A stretch of 64,000 bases of DNA from Lewinellaceae bacterium (GTDB lineage: Bacteria; Bacteroidota; Bacteroidia; Chitinophagales; Saprospiraceae): contig JACJYQ010000005.1 of NCBI GenBank assembly GCA_020636025.1, forward strand, positions 434,001 through 498,000, read 5' to 3'. The notes beneath the pieces were generated by a model that saw nothing but the letters and a program-made list of their open reading frames with translations, made no database searches and was not told the origin of the DNA. This document shows positions 33,637 to 40,222 of the stretch, piece by piece. The stretch's first letter is position 1. Each line of letters starts with the position of its first letter. Position numbers and translations under genes: made by a program.

Positions 33637-34380
33637 TTATATTGCATTTGGGCCCTTCAGCAGGTTTTTCTTTTGACTTGTAATATTGGGTGCTTTCATG
33701 TAAAAAGGCTCGAAGTATGCAATATCCTGAAAATCAGCAAGTTGAAATATTTTCTCTGAAATGGGGCCTAAATGCACCGAAGAGCAGTAGATTTTTGGAT
33801 AAAAAACCGGTAATTCTACATTTTGCCCGTTCCTTATTTTTTCACTACCGTTCCCACAAATAACCGCACACGACAAATTTTCAGGTTTTGCACCTGACAA
33901 TACGAACTCAGAAAACAAATTGTTTTCCAAAATAAGCGCCTGTGCAGGAGCCAATTCCGTCAGTGTAGCACTGTATTTTCCTGTCCAGATTTCCTGCCTT
34001 CTGGCATCCAGGGCTGGAATAAAAACAGGATCAGGAACTCCCCCATGCTCCTGATCAAACCATTTCTTTGCCGCCCATGCCAGCGCCTGTAAAGTATCTA
34101 CTGCAATCAATGGTTTATCCAAAGCATAGCAAATGCCCTTGGCTACCGAAGCCCCAACGCGAAGAGAGGTATAAGCTCCAGGGCCTCGACTGATGGCTAC
34201 AGCATCCAAATCCTTCAGAGCAATACCTGACTTCTTTGAACAAGTATCTATCTGGAGTGTAAGCAAGGCGGCATGATTACCGCCCTCACTACTCTCTTCC
34301 AGAGCCACAACCTCTCCATCCACAGCTATAGCTGCCGAGCAAACTTCAGTCGCCGTTTCTATCAACAGGATTTTTGACAT
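33637..34380 (-). CDS. tsaB: tRNA threonylcarbamoyladenosine biosynthesis protein TsaB
   Basis: TsaB is the ASKHA-fold, non-catalytic partner of TsaD in t6A37 modification of tRNAs decoding ANN codons. The 247-residue sequence opens with ILLIETATEVCSAAI, has the dimer-interface block GGNHAALLTLQID, and then RGPGAYTSLRVGASVAKGI, the family signature; the second domain retains PALDARRQEIW. tsaD and tsaE are not in the window. The start codon directly abuts the word repeat at 34381. Confidence 0.94.
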   Translation of the reverse strand: MSKILLIETATEVCSAAIAVDGEVVALEESSEGGNHAALLTLQIDTCSKKSGIALKDLDAVAISRGPGAYTSLRVGASVAKGICYALDKPLIAVDTLQALAWAAKKWFDQEHGGVPDPVFIPALDARRQEIWTGKYSATLTELAPAQALILENNLFSEFVLSGAKPENLSCAVICGNGSEKIRNGQNVELPVFYPKIYCSSVHLGPISEKIFQLADFQDIAYFEPFYMKAPNITSQKKNLLKGPNAI

Positions 34381-34636
34381 AATGTATCAATGTATCAATG
34401 CGCAATGTACCAATGCGAAATGCGCAATGCGAAATATTTAATATGGTGCAATTTTAGTGCATTAGGGAGTAAACATGCTAACTGAATTAAATTATTGAAA
34501 GCACATTGATAATATGGTACCAGATTATTCAACATTTCGCATTGCGCATTGGTACATTTCGCATTGGTACATTTCGCATTGGTACATTTCGCATTGGTAC
34601 ATTTCGCATTGGTACATTGCGCATTGATGCATTGAT
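34381..34636. repeat. ATGCGAAATGTAC word repeat with 15-bp tandem array
   Basis: A left arm (34381-34434) of AATGTATCAATGCGCAATG-type words faces a right arm (34532-34636) in the opposite orientation. The right arm contains four perfect tandem copies of the 15-mer ACATTTCGCATTGGT (34554-34613). It fills the gap between tsaB and the next minus-strand gene and uses the same words as the hairpin at 9615-9762. Confidence 0.85.
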
Positions 34637-34638
34637 TT

Positions 34639-35562
34639 TCACTCGTCCCAACAATTATGTTTGATTGCCGATTCTATTTGGCCGGAACGCATGAGTCGCA
34701 AATAGCTATCGCGGTTGTTTTTTGAATTTTCGTCGGTGGATTTGTCTTGATAAATGATGTCGGCAAGGTAGGTCCATCCGGCGGTTTCGGCTACGGTGAG
34801 CACCCGGCAAAGATTCTTTTCTTTAGATAATTCGGGATTCTTAAAATGTTCGGTTTCAAAGGCAATCTGGATGTATTGCTCCAGAGTTTTTCGATTGGGT
34901 CGGTATAAATCCACCCGGTGAATTTGAGGATCGGAAGGCAGATACTGTGCTTGAAAGCTTCCTCCGGCTGAGGTGGGAAACCCGTTTTGAAGCGTTTCTT
35001 TTGCCTGAAAAGTACCTTGAATTTCGAGGCTGTCGGCCGTATAAAAACGATAGCTTCCAATATTCTGGCCATCCTGTTTATCCAGATAAACACTAGCCAC
35101 ACAAGATTTGCCTTGCTGAGCCAGAATCTGCATATTATGTTTGTTGAGATTGTGTATGATGCTTGTGATGGCCAGACTCCGCTGATACTCGCGTTCACCA
35201 TACCATCTCAAGCCCAGAAAAATGACCGCAATCAGGATGACAACTCCTGAAATAAAAGCTGCCAGTACTTTGTTGTTTCTTCGGTTTGTCACCTTGCGAA
35301 TCCGGTTGCGAGGTGTATCTACGGTTTTATTCACCTTGAACTCATACCCAAATCGGCCATCGGACAGTCTTTCAGCAATGATCTCACAAAATTCATCTTC
35401 AACAAAAAAGGAGTAGGTCTTTGTCTCCTTCACCGAAAAATCGATCTGAATAATCTTGCGGTTACAATGAATCAGCATGTGACCGGAGCGGTCGCCATGG
35501 TACAACCCAATGCTATGCCGACCTCCGCGGTCGTCCAGATAAATCCAGTTCATTTGTGCCAT
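34639..35562 (-). CDS. Hypothetical single-pass membrane protein
   Basis: Not recognised. The 307 residues divide into an N-terminal ~95-residue beta-rich domain (WIYLDDRGGRHSIGLYHGD; MLIHCNRKIIQIDF), a basic linker, one membrane helix near residues 97-118 (VLAAFISGVVILIAVIFLG) and an extracytoplasmic C-terminal domain. The start is 75 bases from the divergent acyltransferase-like gene; the two probably share this short promoter region. Confidence 0.65.
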   Translation of the reverse strand: MAQMNWIYLDDRGGRHSIGLYHGDRSGHMLIHCNRKIIQIDFSVKETKTYSFFVEDEFCEIIAERLSDGRFGYEFKVNKTVDTPRNRIRKVTNRRNNKVLAAFISGVVILIAVIFLGLRWYGEREYQRSLAITSIIHNLNKHNMQILAQQGKSCVASVYLDKQDGQNIGSYRFYTADSLEIQGTFQAKETLQNGFPTSAGGSFQAQYLPSDPQIHRVDLYRPNRKTLEQYIQIAFETEHFKNPELSKEKNLCRVLTVAETAGWTYLADIIYQDKSTDENSKNNRDSYLRLMRSGQIESAIKHNCWDE

Positions 35563-35619
35563 GCCCTTGCAAATTTAAGTGGAACGCCGACTTTTTGTCA
35601 CTATTGTTTCCGGGCACGC

Positions 35620-35627
35620 TACTTTTG
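35620..35627 (+). promoter_or_regulatory. Putative -7 element of the acyltransferase-like gene
   Basis: TACTTTTG is an exact TAnnTTTG match only 10 bases before ATG 35637, implying a very short leader. A TTG at 35595-35597 (22 bases upstream) could serve as the -33 element. Confidence 0.5.
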
Positions 35628-35636
35628 TCCTTTCCC

Positions 35637-36581
35637 ATGATAAATCAGGATGCATATAGAAAATTTGCTGAGCAGGCGTCGGACCTGCCTCTTTTTATGC
35701 AACCATGGTATCTCGATGCCGTTTGTGTGGGCGGAAACTGGGAGGCAGTTCTGATTGAAAAAGGAGGCAAACTGGTGGCCGCATTGCCTTTTTTTCTAAA
35801 AAAGAAGCTTCACTGGCAATACATTGCCATGCCGCAACTCTGCAAGTTTCTAGGTCCATACCTGATACCGGAATTCAGAACACTGGATCAGGAAATGCGT
35901 CTGTATGAAGCCTTGATTTCGGAATTGCCTGATCGTTTGGCTGCCTTTCAGCAGGATATGAATTATGCGGTAACAAACTGGCTACCCTTTCACTGGAGAG
36001 GCTTCAGGCAGAGTACGAGGTACTCGTATGTTTTGTCACTTGATTTGCCTGAGGAAGATATTTTCAGAAATATCAGCAAAAACTATCGGAATAAAATCCA
36101 GCGAGCCGGCAAGTTGTTGCAACTCAATTCCGACAGACCGCTCGCCGATTTACAAATGCTGGTTGGAAAGAGTTTTGCCCGTCAGGGACTTGAAAATCCA
36201 CTCTCACCAGAGTTCCTGAATAAGGTGTATACAGCTCTCGCCGACAATCAATGTTGCAGACTTTTTTTCGCCGAGGATGCTAATACCGGTCAGGTGCATT
36301 CCGCTTCGCTATTGGTCTGGGACAATCAGGCGGCTTATTATCTGCTGAGCGGGGATGATCCGGAATTGCGCTCTTCTGGTTCCAAGGTGTGGCTAAACTG
36401 GCAGGCCATCAGGTACGCTAAAAATGAATTGAAGCTACCGATTTTCGATTTTGAAGGCAGTATGATAAAGGCGATTGAAATAGGCAGACGCGATTTTGGA
36501 GCTGTGCAAAGACCGTATTTCCGCATCGGCAAAGAATGGTCTTTTTTCTGGCGTTTTGGGAAATTTTTAGCAGGAAGGTAA
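35637..36581 (+). CDS. FemAB/BioF2-like acyltransferase (GNAT fold)
   Basis: Starting at ATG 35637, the protein has 314 residues, beginning MINQDAYRKFAEQASDLPLF. The central block NISKNYRNKIQRAGK, followed by SASLLVWDNQAAYYLLSG and FDFEGSMIKAIEIGRRDFGA, is the pattern of the Acetyltransf_6/BioF2-like family, related to FemAB peptidoglycan aminoacyltransferases and polysaccharide-associated acyltransferases. Substrate is unknown. It diverges from the hypothetical membrane protein and converges on nadK seven bases away. Confidence 0.8.
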   Translation: MINQDAYRKFAEQASDLPLFMQPWYLDAVCVGGNWEAVLIEKGGKLVAALPFFLKKKLHWQYIAMPQLCKFLGPYLIPEFRTLDQEMRLYEALISELPDRLAAFQQDMNYAVTNWLPFHWRGFRQSTRYSYVLSLDLPEEDIFRNISKNYRNKIQRAGKLLQLNSDRPLADLQMLVGKSFARQGLENPLSPEFLNKVYTALADNQCCRLFFAEDANTGQVHSASLLVWDNQAAYYLLSGDDPELRSSGSKVWLNWQAIRYAKNELKLPIFDFEGSMIKAIEIGRRDFGAVQRPYFRIGKEWSFFWRFGKFLAGR

Positions 36582-36588
36582 GCAACGG

Positions 36589-37470
36589 CTAATTGCGAAT
36601 ATCATCTCCCCAACCCAGCTTTACCCTAATGGTATTTTGGAAGGTAATGTCTTGAAGTTGAATCAGTTTCGTGCAAAAATCATTCTTGCGCACAGCAATC
36701 TGGTGATGAGTTCCAATGAGTTCAAATCGCGAATCAAGAGTGCATATAAAATTCTCTGCCCGGCCTTCCACTTCAAAAGAAATGACCGATTCATCAGAAA
36801 TGACAATTGGGCGAACATTCAGGTTGTGTGGTGCGACCGGGGTGATGATGAAGTTGCCGGAATTGGGAAATATAACCGGCCCTCCACAACTTAAGGAATA
36901 CCCGGTACTACCGGTTGGGGTGGCAATGATGATGCCATCTGCCCAGTAAGTATTTAAATAATCACCATTCAAAAACGCGTGTACTGTGATCATGGAGGAA
37001 GTATCGCGTTTCAATAAAGTACAATCATTCAAGGCAAAAGGCAATTCTCCAAACAATGGTGGATTGCTTTCAAGGTAAATCATGCTGCGATCTATAATCG
37101 TAAATTGGTTGGCAACAAGTTTCTGAATGGCATTTTTGATCTGGTGTTTGTCGATCGTTGCCAAAAACCCCATTCTACCAAGATTGATGCCCAGCATAGG
37201 CACTCCGGAGTCCCGCACGAGGGTCACAGCAGCCAGCATGGTACCATCGCCACCTAAAACCACCACAAAATCGATGCGCTGGGCACGGAAGTCTTCAAAC
37301 TTTTCAAATGCATGCGCAACGGATGGAATATTGACCTTGCTTTCCAACTCCCTGAGGTAAGGTTCATATATGAATATGTCTATCTCCTCTTCCACCAGGC
37401 AGTCGAACAGCTCCTGGATCACCTCCAGATCCTTCTCTTTTACTTGTTTACCATACACCAGAAGACGCAT
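36589..37470 (-). CDS. nadK: NAD kinase
   Basis: NAD kinase phosphorylates NAD to NADP. The 293 residues contain the GGDGTML motif with the catalytic aspartate, NLGRMGFLATID, and TPTGSTGYSLSCGGP, the three conserved blocks of the family; length is normal. It starts at 37470, seven bases from the tandem 24-bp array, and diverges from the patatin gene. Its 3' end is seven bases from the acyltransferase stop. Confidence 0.96.
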   Translation of the reverse strand: MRLLVYGKQVKEKDLEVIQELFDCLVEEEIDIFIYEPYLRELESKVNIPSVAHAFEKFEDFRAQRIDFVVVLGGDGTMLAAVTLVRDSGVPMLGINLGRMGFLATIDKHQIKNAIQKLVANQFTIIDRSMIYLESNPPLFGELPFALNDCTLLKRDTSSMITVHAFLNGDYLNTYWADGIIIATPTGSTGYSLSCGGPVIFPNSGNFIITPVAPHNLNVRPIVISDESVISFEVEGRAENFICTLDSRFELIGTHHQIAVRKNDFCTKLIQLQDITFQNTIRVKLGWGDDIRN

Positions 37471-37476
37471 ATTTTT

Positions 37477-37590
37477 AATTAGCTAATGTGATAATTTGAT
37501 AATTAGCTAATGTGATAATTTGATAATTAGCTAATGTGGCAATTTGATAATTAGCTAATGTGGCAATTTGATAATTAGCTAATGTGATAG
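37477..37590 (+). repeat. Tandem array of 24-bp AGCTAAT/TGATAAT units
   Basis: Four full 24-base units (37477-37572) and a 18-base partial have the form AATTAGCTAATGTGATAATT plus TGAT. The first two units are identical; units 3 and 4 share GGCAAT in place of GATAAT. It lies between divergent nadK and the patatin gene. There are no spacers, so it is a satellite-like tandem repeat. Confidence 0.92.
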
Positions 37591-37723
37591 TGAAATAAAT
37601 TGCTGCAAGATAGGGAAGTAAGTAAAAAAGTGGCAATTTCGCATCAATCTTCGCATGTATAAACTCGCGAGTTTGGCCTAATATCATTATTGGCAAACCG
37701 AATATTTCAATCCTTTTATCCAA

Positions 37724-39808
37724 ATGGACAAGATCTCACTCAATTACCTGATTAACAAAGAGAAAGAACAGCTTAGACAGCGTAGAAAGAAGCTGAACAT
37801 GGAGCATGGCACACCGGATCAGGAAAACTGGTTTGGTATTGCGCTATCCGGGGGCGGTATACGCTCGGCAACCATTAACATGGGCATTCTGAAAACGCTG
37901 AATAAATTTGGCATTGTACAACAGGCAGACTATATGAGTTCTGTCTCGGGAGGTGGCTATACGCATTCCTACGTGCAGGGAACGGTGAAAAAAGAAGGTA
38001 GCTTCGACAAGCTTTTCACCGATGAGCAGATCGGAGCAATGCGACAACATGGTGAATACCTCACCCCTCGAAAAGGACTGGGAAAACTGGGCAACACCCT
38101 GCTGCTCACCATCGCTTTTGTGGTAAGTTGGGCCATGTCGATGGTTGGGCCTTTGATCATAGGTGGCATTTTGTACTACTTGTATCTGATCATTATAGGT
38201 CTGCTAGGAACCATGCCTTTCGAGTGGATAAATTTTTACCCGGCAAACGAAGTAATTTGGTGGATCATGATGATTGCCGGCGGTATGCTCATCGTGCATT
38301 TTATTGTCAACATTGTATTCAATTTCAGCCTCCGTGTTTCAAAAGATTTCAATTATATAGAACTTGGGATGACTGCTCTGTTGCTGACCGTATATGCCTG
38401 GGTAGCAGTAGGAGGGTTTAAGGGAGGCGACAGAATCAGTTCAGGACAAATTCTGGATTATGCGATTAATATGGTCTTGCTCTTTTTAATAGGCTTTTTT
38501 ACAAATCCAAATGCCCTGAGCTTCCATCGATTTTACCGTAAACAACTTGCCGATCTGTTTCTCAGCTTTGCCAGAAATAACTTTGACAACATTGCGCTGA
38601 AAGACATTTTTAATGCAAATTCCGAAAAGAAAGAAGACTACATAGCTCCATATCCAATCATAAACACCTGTCTCAACCTGCTCAATCCGGATGGTGACGA
38701 AGTGTTTAAGGGAACAAAGACCAGCGATTACTTTCTGCTAAGCCCTTTATACTGCGGCTCCAAACTGGTGGGGTATGTACCCACCAACCGGTATGTGGAT
38801 TATCAACAAATGACCCTCCCGGCAGCCGTCACCATTTCAGCTGCCGCCGTAAACCCGGGTATGGGTATGTATTCCAACAAAATGCTCAGCGTACTCATGA
38901 CCATGTTCAACGCCCGCTTAGGGTTTTGGATATCCAATCCACGAAAACTAATCAGTACCCGAGCCATTGTATGGTGGCCTATCTACTTTTTCAGGGAACT
39001 GCTCGGTAGAATTGGTTCGAGCAACAAAATGATCAACATTTCAGATGGTGGACACATAGAGAACCTCGGTGTTTACGAACTGCTCAGAAGAAAATGCCGC
39101 CTGATCATTGCCGTGGATGCGGGAGAAGATAAAAAATACGATTTCCCTGATTTGAGCAACATGCTGATCAGAGCCAGGAACGAGCTTGGCATCGAAATCC
39201 GGTTCCGGATGGATGAACAACCCGAAGACCTGATCCGGCCAAAGCCAACCCAAATATATTCTCAAAAGCGTTATGCAATTGCTGATATATACCAATGGTG
39301 GGAAGATAAAAAGGTGATAGACCCGGTAACGCAAAAAGAAAAAAGCAATATTGTAAACTACGCAGAGCCAAAGAAAGTGGGCACATTCGTGTATTTGAAA
39401 TCATCGGTACTGGCGCCAAAAGGCAAACCCGTACTTTCTGAAGACGGCTCTGAATTGGAGCGCCTCAAATACGGCACCTACAAATACAAGATCTATCACC
39501 CGGATTTCCCACATGAATCTACCGCCGACCAGTTCTTCGATGAGATTCAATGGGAAGCCTATTACCAACTTGGGCAGTTCATTGGTGCCGATGTGCTGGG
39601 CATCGAAGACCTGACCATGTACGAAGAAGCCTGTGGGTCGCACATTTCTGTTGAAGAACTCATCAACTGGTTCGACAACAAACAGGATCTTTTTGCCGGA
39701 AAAGTTGCCATGTCGCTCAAGCCACCTTCAGCCGAAGTCGAATTGGAAAGCACCAAAAAACGAGATGGTGTTCCGGTTGTACAGGAAGAGGTAAGGTATC
39801 AAATGTAA
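37724..39808 (+). CDS. Membrane-embedded patatin-like phospholipase
   Basis: The 694-residue protein has a split patatin domain. Near the N-terminus are the oxyanion-hole motif LSGGGIRSAT (residues 41-50) and the nucleophile S75 in SSVSGGGYTHSY; the catalytic aspartate D441 lies in ISDGGHIENLG. About four membrane helices (roughly residues 120-265) are inserted between them, an uncommon arrangement. The nucleophile elbow is SxSGG rather than GxSxG, closer to cPLA2-type. It probably acts on membrane phospholipids at the cytoplasmic face. Its TAA stop is in the following word repeat. Confidence 0.85.
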   Translation: MDKISLNYLINKEKEQLRQRRKKLNMEHGTPDQENWFGIALSGGGIRSATINMGILKTLNKFGIVQQADYMSSVSGGGYTHSYVQGTVKKEGSFDKLFTDEQIGAMRQHGEYLTPRKGLGKLGNTLLLTIAFVVSWAMSMVGPLIIGGILYYLYLIIIGLLGTMPFEWINFYPANEVIWWIMMIAGGMLIVHFIVNIVFNFSLRVSKDFNYIELGMTALLLTVYAWVAVGGFKGGDRISSGQILDYAINMVLLFLIGFFTNPNALSFHRFYRKQLADLFLSFARNNFDNIALKDIFNANSEKKEDYIAPYPIINTCLNLLNPDGDEVFKGTKTSDYFLLSPLYCGSKLVGYVPTNRYVDYQQMTLPAAVTISAAAVNPGMGMYSNKMLSVLMTMFNARLGFWISNPRKLISTRAIVWWPIYFFRELLGRIGSSNKMINISDGGHIENLGVYELLRRKCRLIIAVDAGEDKKYDFPDLSNMLIRARNELGIEIRFRMDEQPEDLIRPKPTQIYSQKRYAIADIYQWWEDKKVIDPVTQKEKSNIVNYAEPKKVGTFVYLKSSVLAPKGKPVLSEDGSELERLKYGTYKYKIYHPDFPHESTADQFFDEIQWEAYYQLGQFIGADVLGIEDLTMYEEACGSHISVEELINWFDNKQDLFAGKVAMSLKPPSAEVELESTKKRDGVPVVQEEVRYQM

Positions 39809-39868
39809 TTAATGTGATAATTAGCTAATGTGATAATTAGCTAATTGGGCAATGTGATGATTAGCTAA
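39806..39868 (+). repeat. AGCTAAT/TGATAAT word repeat after patatin gene
   Basis: AATTAATGTGATAATTAGCT-type words start with the patatin stop codon. Inverted-orientation words occur at 40111-40149, just before the penicillin-binding-protein promoter. Confidence 0.78.
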
Positions 39869-39915
39869 AAGCAAGGTTAAGAAAGTGCCCCCACCAGCCC
39901 ATAAACATCTTGTAA

Positions 39916-39999
39916 CCCCGGATTTCTAATCCGGGGAGCGGGGAGCGGGGAGCGGAGAGCCGGGGAGCGGGAGCCGGAGAGCCAGGGACAGGGGACAGG
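39916..39999 (+). repeat. CCCCGGATT palindrome and G-rich run
   Basis: CCCCGGATT/AATCCGGGG (39916-39936) leads into GGGGAGCGGGGAGCGGGG (39933-39950) and further GGGG and GGG tracts to 39999. The plus strand has at least four G-tracts and could form a quadruplex. The 39809-40222 gap has no gene. Confidence 0.75.
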
Positions 40000-40110
40000 A
40001 AGCAGCAGCGACGGTAGCATGGAGCGTAGAGCGCGAAGTGAGTGTCCGGGAACCAAAGTTCGGAGGCAAGACTACATTAGCAAATAAACAAATATATACA
40101 CACTTAGCCC

Positions 40111-40149
40111 ATTCATTAGCTAATTAGCCAATTATCAAATTAGCTAATT
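40111..40149 (-). repeat. AGCTAAT/TGATAAT word repeat before PBP gene
   Basis: ATTAGCTAATTAGCCAATTA and ATCAAATTAGCTAATTC are largely the reverse complement of the words at 39806-39868. Confidence 0.7.
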
Positions 40150-40190
40150 CACCAGGGTTCATTATTTACTATCGAAAAGAATCTTTTCCC

Positions 40191-40198
40191 TACCTTCG
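40191..40198 (+). promoter_or_regulatory. Possible -7 element of PBP gene
   Basis: TACCTTCG, one mismatch from TAnnTTTG, 25 bases before ATG 40223. Confidence 0.4.
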
Positions 40199-40222
40199 CA
40201 CGCTCGATAGAGGCTCATTTCT

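Noticed and set aside
37477..37590. CRISPR array
   Set aside because: The 24-bp units abut without spacers. The same holds for the 15-bp units at 34554-34613 and the 126-bp coding units at 21065-22072; no cas gene is present.
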